A stretch of DNA of 64,000 nucleotides from Musa acuminata AAA Group (taxonomy: Eukaryota > Streptophyta > Magnoliopsida > Zingiberales > Musaceae). A model generated the notes under the pieces. That model searched no databases. It had not been told where the DNA came from and worked only from the letters and a program-made list of their open reading frames with translations. Where the stretch lies: NCBI RefSeq assembly GCF_036884655.1, contig NC_088342.1, forward strand, positions 36,387,001 to 36,451,000. The letters run 5' to 3'. Of the stretch, positions 43,690 through 56,029 are shown in pieces (position 1 is the first letter of the stretch; each line of letters begins with the position of its first letter). The translations under genes and the position numbers were made by a program.

Positions 43690-44830
43690 TGGGCTGGCCG
43701 CGCAGATGCGGTCTCGGGGAGCATGGAGCCAAGGAGCACGAGGCAGGCGGGCTGGCCGCGTAGGTGTGTCTCGGAGAGCATGGAGCCGAGGAGCCGAGGA
43801 GCACGATGCAGGCGGGCTGGCCGGGCAAGCATGTCTCGGGTCATGGGGCCGAGGAGCACGACGCAGCCGGGCTGGCCGGGCAGGTCATGGGGCCGAGGAG
43901 CCGAGGAGCACGACGCAAGCGGGCTGGCCGCGCAGGCGTGTCTCGGGTCATGGAGCCGAGGAGCACGACGTAGGCAGGCTGGCCGCGCAGGCGTGTCTCG
44001 GAGAGCATGAAGCCGAGGAGCATGACGCAGGCGGGCCGACCGCGCAGGCGTGTCTCGGGTCATGGGGCCGAGGAGCCGAGGAGCACGACGCAGGCGGGCC
44101 GACCGCGTAGGTCATGGGGTCGAGGAGCTAAGGAGCACGACGTAGGCGGGCTGGCCGCGCAGGTGTGGTCTCGAGCAATATGAAACCGAGGAGCACAACG
44201 CAGGTGGGCTGGCCGCGTAGGTGTGGTCTCGGGCAACATTAAACCGAGGAGCACGACGCAAGCGGGCTAGCTGCGCAGGTGTGTCTCGGGGCATGGAGCC
44301 GAGGAGCACGACGCAGGCGGGCTGGTCGTGTAGGTGTGGTCTCGAGCAGCATGAGGAGCCGAGGAGCACGACGTAGGTGGGTTGGCCGCGTAGGTGTGTC
44401 TCGAGGAGCATGGAGCCGAGGAGCACGACGCAGGCGGGCTGGTCACGCAGGTGTGTCTCGGGGCATGGAGCCGAGGAGCACGACGCAGGCGAGCTGGCCG
44501 CACAGGTGTGTTTCGGGGCATGGAGCCGAGGAGCACGACGCAGGCGGGCTGGTCGCGCAGGTGTGGTCTCGGGAATCATGCGGCCGAGTAGCACGACGCA
44601 GGCGAGCAGACCGCGTAGGCGTGGTCTTTCTGGCCTCATGCGGTCGAGTAGCACGATGTAGGCGGGCAGACCGCATAGGCGTGGTCTCGGGCATCAGGCC
44701 GCCCTTAGGGGGGTTCGGCAGTCTACGGTCGAGGGATATGGCAAAGGCCGAAGGACACGACTCAAGCGGGCAGGCCGTCCTGAGGCATAACTCGGGCAGT
44801 CTACGGCCGAGGGACACGACTCAAGCTGGC
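43690..44830. repeat. 57-bp tandem array in element H (~17-19 units)
   Basis: A GC-rich unit of about 57 bp recurs with point changes and small indels (52-63 bp spacing). Each unit holds CGAGGAGCACGACGCAGGCG, GGCTGGCCGCGCAGG and TGTCTCGG. The last two units (from about 44745) are diverged (GGACACGACTC). Because 57 is a multiple of three, long repeat-coded frames stay open on both strands, but none looks like a functional protein. Confidence 0.92.
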
Positions 44831-45024
44831 AAGCCATGCTGAGGTGGACTCGGCATACTTCGGCCGAGCCGTGTAGATTCAAAAGGATTTAGGCCGGGGC
44901 TAACCGCGAGCCGGGAGGTAGTCAGGTAGATACTGAACCTTCGCTCGGAAGAGACTGAGGCAGGGCCTAAATTTCCTTTTCACGAGGACTAGATCGGATA
45001 GCCGTCGCGGGTGCTTGACCCCTT

Positions 45025-46038
45025 CTATGGAGCCTGCTGCCGAAAGTCGTCCCTTCTCCTTACGGTCGCCCAGGCTTCTACCGCGATGTACTGGTTAGCC
45101 CGCTGGAGCATCTCTGGCACTGTGGTGGGGGGTCGCTCCACGAGGGACCAAAGGAATCTGGAAGGTCGTAGGCCTATTATAAACGCCTGCACCAGCAGAG
45201 AAGGGTGAGTGTCTGTCAAACCCCGGATTTGCGTGGCAAAGCGATCCACAAAATGTGAGAGGGGCTCGTCCTCCCTTTGTTTGAGTCTGAGGAGCAGTGC
45301 CACGGAGGGCCTTGGCCATGCATAGACTACGAAGTGGAGCTCGAAGTCATTGGCGAGCTAGTCGAAGGAAGCAAAAGTTCCGGTCCTCAAGCCGCCATAC
45401 CACGCGTGGGCCGACCCTCTTAGAGTGGTAGGAAACGCTCTGCACATCAGGGCATCAAAGGTTCCGTATAGTGCCATTTGGGCGTGAAAAGCGGCTACGT
45501 GGTCCGTCGGGTCGGCGGAGCCATCGTAAGCGTCTAGATAGGGGAGTTGGAAGTCTGGGGGGACTGTCAGATCCCGTATCTCGGGCGTGAAGGGAGACCC
45601 TTGGTGTGCGTCCTCCCCGAGCTCTCCCTTAGACATGTGAACCTCTTTCTGCACCTCATCGAGTCGCTGGCTAACGAAGCGCAACTGGGCCCACAGGGAG
45701 TCCGAAGAGAGCGCCTCGGGTTCCGGGTGACCGCTCAGGTTTGCCATCACTGGATCCCCGAGTGGGGCCGGTCGGACCCGAGGCAAAGTGGGGGGCTCCG
45801 AAAGCGTCATGTGGGCCCGAACGGGCGCCTTGCATTGTCGCAGTGGTTCGATCGCAGGCGGGTGCGTCGGATGAGAAATGAGCGGGATAATGGTTTGCAC
45901 CATTTCCATCAGGGCTCGAACTTGAAGAGTGAGGTCCTGAAAGGCCTCGGACGACATGGGCATTGGGTCGACTGGGGCGCCGTCAGGCGGCGGCAAGCCC
46001 GTGTCATTGAATATTTGCCAATATCGTTCGGAGGTCAT
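45025..46038 (-). pseudogene. Gag of element H (one internal stop)
   Basis: A 338-codon Ty3-type gag starts MTSERYWQIFNDTGLPP. The retrotransposon gag domain covers about residues 170-320: YLDAYDGSADPTDHVAAF, RAFPTTLRGSAHAWYGGL, then after a TAG (45358-45360, replacing Q in FDQLAN) [32 protein letters not shown] and [19 protein letters not shown]. The frame ends at RQQAP without zinc knuckle, protease or polymerase. A single-base change explains the only break, so the copy is fairly young. Confidence 0.88.
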
Positions 46039-46175
46039 GGCAAGGTGTTCACGATGGTCTCCGTGCGGGGGAGGTTCCCCCGAGGCTTCGGTCGGGTGTG
46101 ACCTCTCAGCCGTGGGCTCATCTTAGCCGCTCGGGTGGTCACCCGACATTCCGGGCCCTTCCTCTAGCGCAAATT

Positions 46176-46622
46176 TGTTGTGGGAAACAACTTTGAGCCG
46201 TGGCCTCGGGGCAAACGCGGCTCAGTTCGGGTCCGGACGACGGGGACCTCCCTGGGGCGTCTTTCGGCTTCGCACCTACACAAAGGTCAGGCCGAGGCGC
46301 TCGGCTCGACCCCTCTGACGATCAAGTTAGCAGATGTGGAGGGGGTTTCAGATAAAGAAGTGTTTTTGTGTGTCTGTCTCTCCCTCCTCTCTTTCTGATG
46401 AACGAGAGGGTATTTATAGGAAAGCTTACTGCTTCTTGAGCTGCCCGCTTGCAGGGGGCAAGCTGGTAGCGTCTGACTTTGTGTTGGCGTGGCGTGAATA
46501 ATTAAGCTTTGGCAGGATGTTAATGCGCCTCGGTCGGCGTTCCGGTATGCGTTGACCAGGTGCTGTTGCGTGAGGCATAATATGACGTCAGCCAAGTCCT
46601 ATCATAATTATTATCCTCATCA
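46176..46622 (-). repeat. 5' LTR of element H (447 bp, 98-bp deletion)
   Basis: Same as the left LTR except that about 98 bp are missing after CCTGGGGCGT (near 46262); otherwise the two differ by scattered single bases. Confidence 0.9.
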
Positions 46623-46627
46623 CCACT

Positions 46628-46812
46628 AGATTCAAAATGTATTTGGAGAGAAGAAGTTGCAGCTTCAGAAAATTCACACAGATGACAACGGAGCAAATAT
46701 GTTGACAAAGACCTTAACAAAAGAAAGACAGGAGATATGTCGACAGCTGGTCAACATGGCTTCATATTGAGGAGTCTTGGGACAACCTCCCTTATGGGCT
46801 GAAGGGGGAGGT
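46628..46812 (+). pseudogene. RNase H end and polypurine tract of Copia G
   Basis: Continues from 43074: KLQLQKIHTDDNGANMLTKT in the right frame, then a stop after NMASY. The polypurine tract GAAGGGGGAGG (46801-46811) precedes the LTR. Confidence 0.85.
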
Positions 46813-47415
46813 TGTTGGGCTGATAGCCTATATTCAGCCCAAGGTGAGCTTTATTAGCCCACAACTCACCCCCTCTTAACCTAACCCTAATTTATATTAG
46901 GGGAGGGTGTGGTGGCTATAAAACGAGGTAGAAAAAGGCAGCAATGAGGCAAATTTTGGCAGCCATAAGATTCCGAAGAAAAGGAGGAGAACAAGGCAGA
47001 AAAAGAAGAGAAAGAAAGGGAAGAAGACAAGGACAACACAAAGAGACTATTCTCAATCATCTAGTAGTGCTTTCATCTCAGGTTAGATCAGATCTATTGT
47101 AGATTCTTACTGTGAGTACTTGGGAAGAATTAGGGAGGATTTAGATATTGTGCACAGTGACGTGATCCTTGTATCCCAGTTATTCTCTTATGATTGTTGC
47201 TAGAGTTTTGAGCAAGAGATTGAGATTTGTATATTCATTATTATTATAGTGGCTTATCTCTAGTTTGCCTTGTGGTTTTTACCCTTCACATTGAAGGAGT
47301 TATCCATGTTTATCTTAGTGTTCTATTTGATTATGGTTCTATTTAATTCTGCTGCATGTTATGACTAGCTAGTATTTTTTCATATACAAAAGTTATTTCT
47401 CTTTATATCCCATCA
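46813..47415 (+). repeat. LTR of Copia element G (603 bp)
   Basis: TGTTGGGCTGATAGCC...ATATCCCATCA, with a TATA box (TATAAAA, 46917-46923). Immediately after it, ACTAATATCAGAATAC is a decayed tRNA-Met primer site. This one LTR therefore has a 3' end of an element on its left and a 5' start of an element on its right. Confidence 0.88.
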
Positions 47416-47449
47416 ACTAATATCAGAATACGGTTGTGGTGATTTAATT

Positions 47450-50400
47450 TTTGTATTTGAACATAGAGGCCGGTAATGTTTCTCGCATGATTAGTTTAAA
47501 TGGAAATAATTGGATAATATGGAAACCAAGAATGGAAGATCTTTTATATTACAAAGATTTATATAGACCTTTGCAGGGGATAGTGCAAAACCCACAACTA
47601 TGATAGATGATGAGTGGAGGAGGTTAGATCAAAAAACAGTTGGGTTTATTCGACAATGGCATGATAAAAGCGTCTTTCACCATGTTTCTATTGAAAGTTC
47701 TGCATATTCTTTTTGGAAAAAGTTGGAAGGTCTCTGTAAAAGAAAAACAACTGGCAACAAAGCTTTTTTTATCAGAAAACTTGTGAACCTAAAATATAGA
47801 GATGGTGCTTCTATTGCTGAGCATTTGAATGAAATGTAGAGTATCACTAACTAGTTATCCTCTATAAAAATGTCTCTTGATGATAAGTTGCAGGCATTGT
47901 TACTTCTCAATTCATTGCCAGAAAGTTGGGAGACACTAGTGGTTTCCCTTCTTAATTCTGCACTAGATGGTATTATCACCATGAGTCAAGTAACAAGTAG
48001 TATGTTGAATGAGAAGTTGAGAAAAAAGAATTCAACAACATCTCAGAATGATTCATAAGCACTTATCTTAGAATAGAGGAAGGTCAAAGTCTAGAAACAG
48101 TTCACGCATGGGTAAGGGCAAGTCAAGATCAAGAAAAGATATTATTTGCTATAACTGTGGTGAGTAAGGACATTACAAGAACCAATATAAGCAACCTAAG
48201 AAGAGCAAGTAAAAGGGAAAAGAAGTAGAGTCTACAGAGTCAAAAGATAATATCATAGCTATAGTGCAGGGTGGTGATTATTTAATTTTTGTCTCCTTTT
48301 GAGGATATTTTTTCTTGTGTGTGTCAGGATCTTGAGTGGGTGATTGACAAATGTGCTTCTTATCATACTACACCACAGAGGGAGTTTTTTTCTACATACA
48401 GGTCTGGAAATTTTGGTGTTGTCAAGATGGGCAACTATGGCACAACAGACGTCATTGGCATGGGTGATATCCATTTAAAGACCAACCTTGGCTGCAAGTT
48501 GGTACTTAAGGATGTGAGGCATGTGGTTGACTTGAGGCTGAATTTAATTTTAGTTGGAAGGCTAGATGATGAAGACTATGATAGCAGATTTCATAGAGGG
48601 CAATGGAAGCTCAGTAAGAGTTCTCTTATTGTGGCTAGTGGAAAGAAATGTCATACTTTTATAGATTGTAGGCTAAAGCTTATAGTGGGCAGTTAAATGC
48701 TACAAAGAAAGACTTCAATATGGAGTTGTGACATAGGCGACTAGGAAACATGAACAAGAAGGGGCTGCAAGCTCTTTCTAAGAGAGAGGTATTGCCAGAC
48801 CTCAAAGGTATACATTTAAACCCTTGTATTGATTGATTGGCTGGTAAACAACATAGAGTTTCATTTGCTAGTCTTGCTTTGTCTAGAAAAATACATGCCT
48901 TAGATCATCTTTATACAGATGTATATGGTCCTTTGAGGATAAAAACTCCTGATGGATCTGTTGATGATCCTGGTATAAGTGGTGCACTTTATTTTATCAC
49001 TTTTATAGATGATTTTTCCAGGAGAGTTTGGTCCTATGTTTTAAAAACCAAAGATCAGGTGATTAATGTCTTCAATAAGTTTCATGCTAGGGTTGAAAGG
49101 GAGACAGAAAGGTAATTGAAGTGCATAAGATCATATAATGGTGGTGAGTCCACAGGATTATTTAATGATTATTGCAAGTCGCATGAGATCCAACATAAGA
49201 TGACAGTTCCTAATACACCTCAGCATAATGCAATTGCATAGAAGATGAACCGCACCATCATGGAAAAGATCATATGTATGCTTTCATAGGCCAAGCTACC
49301 CAAAAGGTTTTGGGATGAGGCTTTGAGGACTACAGTTGATGTGATCAACTTGTCACCATGTATAGCCCTAGATGGTGACGTTGCAGAGCATGTATAGTCA
49401 GGGAAAGATATTTCCTACAAGCATTTGAGAGTGTTTGGTTGTCATGCATTTGTACATGTTCCAGATAATGAGAGATCCAAGCTGGATGGTAAGAATAAAG
49501 AATGTATTTTTCTTAGCTACTCACATGATCATTTTGGTTATAGGTTTTGGGATCCAAAAAAGTAAGTGTTTAGGAGCAAAGATATGATCTTCTTTGAGGA
49601 TCAAACCTTTGAGGATTTGAAGAAGAAGGCACCAACCAAAACTTCTACAGAAGGACTAGCAGATTGTGACCCAATTACTCCTCTAGGATATCAGGGTGAT
49701 GGGGGAGATGTGCAGGAAGATGGTGTAGAGCCTGATGTTGATCTACCTGGAGGACATGTTGATCAAGAAGAAGTTAGAGAGCAACTCCCCGTAGAATCTC
49801 AGTTGAGAAGATCTTCTAGACAACATCAACGTTCCAAACGATACTCTACAGATGAGTATGTGATGCTTATTGATGTAGGTGAACCAGAGAGTTACCAGGA
49901 AGCAGTTGAAAGTGAGCAGAAAGAGAAGTGGTTAGTTGCTATGCAGGAAGAGATGTATGCTCTTCAGAAGAACCACACTTATGATTTGGTACTACTATCA
50001 AATAGAATAAAGGCCTTGAAGAACAAGTGGGTTTTTAAGTTGAAGACTCAAGAATATTGTTCTCAACGAAAGTACAAAGCTAGATTGGTTGTGAAAAGCT
50101 TTGGTCAAAAGAAAGGTATTGACTTTGAAGATATTTTTTCTCCTGTTGTTAAAATGTATTCTATTCGTGTTGCTCTTGGTATTACTACTAGCCAGGACTT
50201 GAGGTTGAGCAGTTAGATGTGAAGACAGCTTTCCTTCATGGTGATTTGAAGGAGGAAATTTATATGGAGCAACCAGAAGGCTTCAAAGTTAAAGGTAAAG
50301 AGAATTTTGTTTGCAAGTTGAAGAAGAGTTTGTATGGGTTGAAGCAAGCTCCAAGACAGTGGTATAGAAAGTTTGATTCATTTATGATAGAAAATAAATA

Positions 50401-50784
50401 TAAAAGAACGGCTTCAGATCATTATGTATACATCAAATGGTTTGGTGAGAATTTTATTATTCTCTTACTTTATGTTGATGACATGTTTATTCTTGGGAAA
50501 GATATGTCTAAATTGACAGGTTGAAGAAGGAATTAAGTGAGTCTTTTGCAATGAAGGACATGAGGCCAACAAAGCAAATACTGGGCATGCAGATTTCCCG
50601 TGATAGAAAAACCAAGACGATTTGGTTGTCACAAGAGAAATATATTGAGAAGGTATTGGAAAGGTTCGGTATGAGCAATGCAAAGCCAGTTGGTTCTCCT
50701 CTTGCATGTCACTTTAAGTTGTGCTTAGATCAAAGTCTGTCAAGTGATGAGGAGAAGGCAAAAATACAAAAGGTTCCTATCTAA
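47450..50784 (+). pseudogene. Gag-pol remnant of Copia element G (Tork-like)
   Basis: In order: gag (NGNNWIIWKPRMEDLLYYKDL near 47500, SLLNSLPESWETL-like at 47900); a broken zinc knuckle CYNCGE-stop-GHYKN (48150); protease with the catalytic DSG replaced (VIDKCASYH, 48337); integrase (GDxHT-like HRRLGNMNKKG, DHLYTDVYGP, FIDDFSRRVW, 48730-49300); reverse transcriptase (NRIKALKNKWVFKLK, LDVKTAFLHGDL, LLLYVDDMFIL with YVDD at 50471-50482). Breaks include stops near 47837 and 49111, frameshifts near 50200 and 50515, and an end at QKVP (about 50780) before RNase H. Confidence 0.88.
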
Positions 50785-51097
50785 GGTTTATTGTGATTAT
50801 TTGGAGATAATTTAGGAGGATTTAGATATTATTCATAGTGACGTGATCCTTGTATCCCAGTTATTCTCTTGTGATTGTTGCTAGGATTTTGGGCAAGAGA
50901 TTGAGATTTGTATATTCATTATTATTATAGTTGATTATCTCTAGTTTGCCCCGTGGTTTTTACCCTTCACATTGAAGGGGTTTTCTACGTATATCTTGGT
51001 GTTCTATTTGATTGTGGTTTCATTTAATTCCGCTGCATGTTATGGCCTGCTAGTATTTGTTCATATACAAAAGTTATTTCTCTTTATATCCCATCAT
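50785..51097 (+). repeat. Truncated LTR of Copia G
   Basis: Matches the last half of the 603-bp LTR (GATTTAGATATT...ATATCCCATCA) and ends at the proper CA (51097). It is fused directly to reverse transcriptase sequence. Beyond 51097 lies the gag of F, so this is the true right edge of the insertion. Confidence 0.85.
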
Positions 51098-51770
51098 TCT
51101 TGAGTTCTTCACGTGCATTGCACGTTAATTTATAGGTCATCAAAGACCCTATTAGTTCTTCGTGAGGGAAACCGTTCAAGTTTTTTGATTCTTGTATGGC
51201 CGTTACGTTAGAGTCCCAAGTTTTAGAAATCAATTGTAAAATCTTGTTTATGAGTTCAAAATCTGAAAAACTTCTACCAAGTGCTTTTAAACCATTGACG
51301 ACATCCGTAAAATGGGTGTACATGTCAACAAAGGTTTCACTTGGTTTCATTCGAAAAGTTCAAAATCATGCATTAAAAAGTTAATTTTTGAATATTTAAC
51401 TTTGCTAGTCCTTTTATGTGTGATTTCAAGAGTACGCCAAATATCGAAAGTCGTTTCGCAAGTAGAAACCCGATTAAACTCAGTTTTGTCTAAGGCACAA
51501 AATAGAGCATTCATAGCTCTAGCATTTAAAGAAAACATTTTCTTCTCCAAATCATTCCAATGGTTCATTGGAAGAGAAGACATTTAAAAACCAAATTCTA
51601 CTGTGCCATAAATTGATATTCAACGAAAGCAAGAAAAACTCTCATTCGAGTTTCCCAATAAGTGTAGTTCGTCCCATTGAAAAAGGGAGGACGAATGAGA
51701 GAGTGACCCTCTTTAAAGCTGAAAATAGCCATTTATATTTAGGTGTTAAACCAAATTAGAAAATGAGGCT
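51098..51770 (-). pseudogene. gag: SIRE-like gag remnant F
   Basis: Minus-strand translation gives the first half of a SIRE gag in broken pieces: NDLEKKMFSLNARAMNALFCALDK, CETTFDIWRTLEITHKRTSKVK, then after a frameshift MKPSETFVDMYTHFTDVVNGLKALGRSFSDFELINKIL. It ends where Copia G inserted. Confidence 0.85.
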
Positions 51771-51781
51771 CTGATACAAAT

Positions 51782-53334
51782 TGTTAGGAACGGGGTCGAC
51801 ACTAAGAGGGGGTGAATTAGTGTAGTAGTAAAATCACGTCTTCAAAAATGTTTCGTTTCGATAAAATCGGTTTCCGATGAAAAGATGTTAACTTGAAATT
51901 GTACAGAAACATAGTGAAGGAGGAATTCAGTTTGTAATAAGGTAAATAGCAAGAAGTAAATGCAAACCAGATTTCAGAGTAGTTCGATCGTCGTGACCTA
52001 CATCCACTTCGTCGATTCCTCTTTCGTCGAAGATACTAGCATCCACTATCGATCTTCCTTTAATAGGCAAAGATCAACCTCCTTCTTACACCCCTCTTCT
52101 CCTTTTACTGGGTTTAGGAGACAATCCTTACAAGCACACACACTCCTCTCTGAACAGAAATCTAAGTTTAAACTAGAGGAGGGATTTCTTAATTGATTTC
52201 TACAGCGTTTCTTCACTTTGAAACTCTCTGTGCTTGTGTTTGTTAACCGGGGATGAGAGGGGTATTTATAGGCTTCAAGTTGATTCAAACTTGGAGCCTA
52301 AAAAGGTCTCATCCCAAGTTTCCTAGGTACTAGCAATACCACCGCCGTTCCTGGGCGGTACTACCGTCGCAAGATCTGGTATTGGGCGGTACCACCGTCG
52401 AACAGGGGCAGTACTATCGCTGGCAGCACTACTGCCGATGGTACCACCACCTAGGAATCTTGGGTGCTGTTCCCCAAGCGGTGCCACCACCGGCCCTAGC
52501 GGTGCCACCGTCGACCAGGGTTTCAGCACCCTGGTTGGGCCTTGAATCCGGCCCAAACCAGTCCAACTTTAGGCCCAGTTGGCCCCTAACAGAGTTGATG
52601 GGATTACCTCCCAATCCCAACTCTAATTATGTGCTAACTATGATTCCTAAGACAATCTAAGCAAGATAAATCCGACGATCTTCCGGCGAACTTTCGACGA
52701 TCTCTCAGCAATGTTCCGGTGGACTCCCGGCAAGCTCTTGGACTTCACGACGATCTTCTTGGCGAGTTCCGACGAGCTTCTCTAGCAAGCTCTGAGACTT
52801 CTCGGTTGGTTCTGACAAAACTTCCGATGAATGTCCGGACTTCCGACGAACTCTCGAACTCCCAACGAAATCGTGTCCTTGACTCCGGGACTTCATTTTG
52901 CTTTATGCCTTGCTATCGTAGTTAATCCTGCATATGTAAAGCACACTTCAATCTAGACAATTAATACTAAGCATTAATCATGTTGTCCGGCATGTCATTG
53001 GTCCCTCGATGCTTCATCCGATTCTTCGGCGTATCGTCCTCTCTTGCGGCCTATTGCTCAATCGGCCAGTTGGCTCCATAACTCCGATATCCTTGGCACA
53101 ATATCCGCTCTTCTTGGCCTGATGCCCAAATCCATGGCCCAAAGCCTTCTATCGATACGTCGACCGATCCTCCGGCCCGACGTCTAATATTTTGACATGT
53201 TTTCCTCCGGCACAACATGATTCTTCCTACTTTAATTGTCTCCTCCTGATCGAAGCATCTAGCGTCACTTAAAATGTAGATTAAAACATAAACACTTATC
53301 AATTAGTTTCATCATCAAAATCCGAGATTCAACA
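51782..53334 (-). repeat. 5' LTR of element F (1,553 bp)
   Basis: TGTTAGGAACGGGGTCGAC...GAGATTCAACA. It shows the hallmarks of the class: a short G run, GTGAATTAGTG, TATTTATAGGC near 52262, GGCGGTACTACCG palindromes and TTCCGACGA repeats. The decayed primer site CTCTGATACAAATTG precedes it. It was inserted in the gag of E. Confidence 0.88.
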
Positions 53335-53968
53335 ATAAGTTCAAGTGAAAATTTATTTAAATCCTTTATCTCTTGTATTGCAATTACTTTAGGATCCCAA
53401 GTTTTAGAAAGAGATCGTAAAACTTTATTAACAAATTCAAGATTCAAAAAATATTTGCCAAGAGCTTTTAAGCCATTGACGATATCCGTAAAACGGGTGT
53501 ACATGTCAACAATGATTTTGCATGGCTTTATTTGAAATAGTTCAAAATCATACATTAAAATATTTATCTTAGAATCATTTACTCTATTAGTGCCTTCTTG
53601 TGTGATTTCAAGTATATGCTAAATAACAAAAGTCATTTTACAAGTAGAAACACAATTAAACTCATTTTTGCTCAAAGCACAAAATAGAGCGTCGTTCATA
53701 GCTCTAGCATTCAAATAAAAAGTTTTCTTCTCCAAATCATTCCATTCGTTCATTGGAGTAGAAGACTTTTGAAAACCGCTTTCAACAATATTCTATAAAT
53801 TCAAATCCATAGAAAGCAAGAAAACTCTCATTCGAGTTTTTCAATAAGTGTAGTTCATCCCATTGAACATAGGAGGACGAACGATAGAAAAACCCTCTTG
53901 AAATCCAAAAAGAGCCATTTCTCTTGGATGTTAAACCAAATGAGAAATAACATGGCTTTGATATCAAC
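53335..53968 (-). pseudogene. gag: SIRE-like gag remnant E
   Basis: Minus strand: the N-terminal half of gag with several stops (YDFELFQIKPCKIIVDMYTRFTDIVNGLKALGK). A decayed primer site is at about 53955-53967. It is truncated at 53335 by element F. Confidence 0.82.
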
Positions 53969-54418
53969 TATTACGAACGAGTTGACAATAATAGAGGGGG
54001 TGAATTAGTGTAGTGGATAAAATCACGTCAGTTCGAAAAATTCATTTCGATTAAACCTGTTTCGTAAATATGCTTAAATTGAAAGCAGAAGAGTATAGCA
54101 AGGAAGTTTGCAGTTAAAGTAAATTGCTCAAAAGAAATACAAACCGAGTTTATAGTAGTTCAGTCATCGTGACCTATATCCACATTCCTCTTCCGTCGAG
54201 GCCACCGGTATCCACAAATAGTCTTCTTTCAATGGGCAAAGACCAACTACTCTTTTACACCTCTCTTCTCCTTTTCACATGTTTAGGAGATAACATTTTA
54301 CAAGCACACACTCCTCTCTAAACAGAATTCTAAGTTTAAGCTAGAGGAGGGGATCTCTTAAGTAATTTGTAATGTGTTTTCTCACTTTTAAGTTCTTTGT
54401 AGTTGTATATGTTAACTA
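53969..54418 (-). repeat. 5' LTR of element E, left part (split by D)
   Basis: Starts TATTACGAACGAG (decayed TGTTAGGAACG) and breaks at 54418 after AACTA; it resumes at 62780. Confidence 0.85.
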
Positions 54419-56029
54419 TGTTAGGATCAAGAGCACTAAGAGGGGGGGGTGAATTAGTGCAGCGAAAAACCTTCTACGATTAAAAAAAAACTACGTTCGT
54501 TCGATAAAAGTGATTTCAGTAAGAAAGCCGATTCGTAAATCACTTTAACTTTTGATTAAGCGAGATGCAGCAAAGATATAAATGCAGTTTGCAGTTATGG
54601 TTCAAATCAGATAGTAGGCGCAAACTGAAATATGATATTCGTATGAAAAAAACTGATTTACGTCTAAATGCTGATTCGTAAATCACTTGATTAAGCGAGA
54701 TGCAGTTAAAGCAATGATATAAAGGCAGCTTGCAGTTATGATAGAAATCAAAATGTAAACGCAAACTGAAATATGATGATCGTACGATAAAACTGATATA
54801 CGTCTAAACGTCGATTCGGAAAGTGCAAAGCTTGAAACCCAATCGTATATGCGCAGAAAGCAGTAAGCTTTTGACGAGGTTTGCAGTAAAGATAATATGC
54901 TCAAAGTAAATGCAAACCGAGATTTAGAGTGGTTCGGTCAATCTTGACCTACATCCACTTTTGGCTTCCTCCACCGACGAGGTCACCGACGTCCACTAGA
55001 GGCCTTCCTTCAATAGGCGAAGGTCAACCACCCTTTTACAGTTTCACTCCTTTTGACGGGCTTAGGAGATAACCCTTATAGAATTTTCTCTCCTCTCTTT
55101 AAAGATTAGAACTTGGAAGAAAAGAGGGAGAAGAACTTTTGGCCTTTACAACAATTTTGAGCTCTAAAAATCATAGAATAAGATCAGGATTTCGGTGTGT
55201 TTGAGTGCCCTTTCAGTGCTGAAAGGGTGGGGTATTTATAGGCCCCAACCCAGTTTGAATTCCGAGCTCAAAATTGTCAATTCCCGGAATTTCGGGATCT
55301 GGCGATTGCACCGCCTGGCAGAGCTCGAAGACTGAGACTCTAGGCGGTGCCACCTCCTGTCAGGGGCGGTTGCACCTCCTGCTAGAGCTCGAAGACCGAG
55401 CTCAGGCGGTGCCACCTCCTGTCAGGGGCGGTTGCATCGCCTAGTCTCGCTCGGAGACTGAGCCCAGGCGGTGCCACCGCCTGGCTGGGGCGGTTCAATC
55501 ACCTGGCAGAAATCAGGGTCCGAATGGGTTGATCCATTCGGCCCAATTTGGGTTTTTTCAGGGGCCCAATTGCCCCGAGATTAAGTTAATGGGATCACCT
55601 CCCATTTCCAACTTAATCATTGTGCTAACTATGATATTTCCTAAGACATTTACTACAACTTGCTCCGGTGCGTCAATCGCTTCTTCCGGCGAGCTTTTGG
55701 CAAACTTTCGTCGATCATCCGATGAACCCTCGGTGATGCTCCTACGGACTTCTGGCAAACTCCTGGACTTGCGACGATCCACTTGGTGAGTTCCAACGAG
55801 CTTCTTTGGCAAGCTCATGGACTTCTCAGATTTGTTCCCGCAGAACCTCCGACGACTGTCCGAACTTCCGTCGAACTCTCGAACTCCCAACATGATCATT
55901 GTCTTGACTCCGACGCAACTCCTGCTGCATATCTTACTTTCATCATAGTTAATCCTGCACACTTATCTCAACATATAGATTAGATAACAAATGACAATTG
56001 ACTTCATCATCAAAATCCGAGATTCAACA
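54419..56029 (-). repeat. 3' LTR of element D
   Basis: TGTTAGGATCAAGAGC...GAGATTCAACA. It has TATA at 55233-55242, a palindrome array at 55300-55500 (GGCGGTGCCACC, GGCGGTTGCACC) and a TTCCGGCGA repeat zone at 55680-55880. Confidence 0.93.

Larger units (their letters stand above)
43075..46622 (-). mobile_element. Non-autonomous Ty3/Tat-like element H
   Basis: The ends are TGTTGTGGG (43075) and CCTCATCA (46622), flanked by CCACT (43070-43074, 46623-46627). LTRs are 43075-43619 and 46176-46622. The minus-strand interior has a gag with one internal stop and no pol; the 3' part is filled by a 57-bp tandem array. Primer region next to the right LTR: GCGCTAGAGGAAGGG on the minus strand; tRNA not assigned. 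The gag style (DAYDGSADPTDHVAAFHAQM) points to the Tat lineage of Ty3 elements. Confidence 0.9.

Noticed and set aside
43706..44842. Long repeat-coded frames on both strands of the 57-bp array
   Set aside because: Open only because the unit is a multiple of three; no start context, domain or family resemblance.
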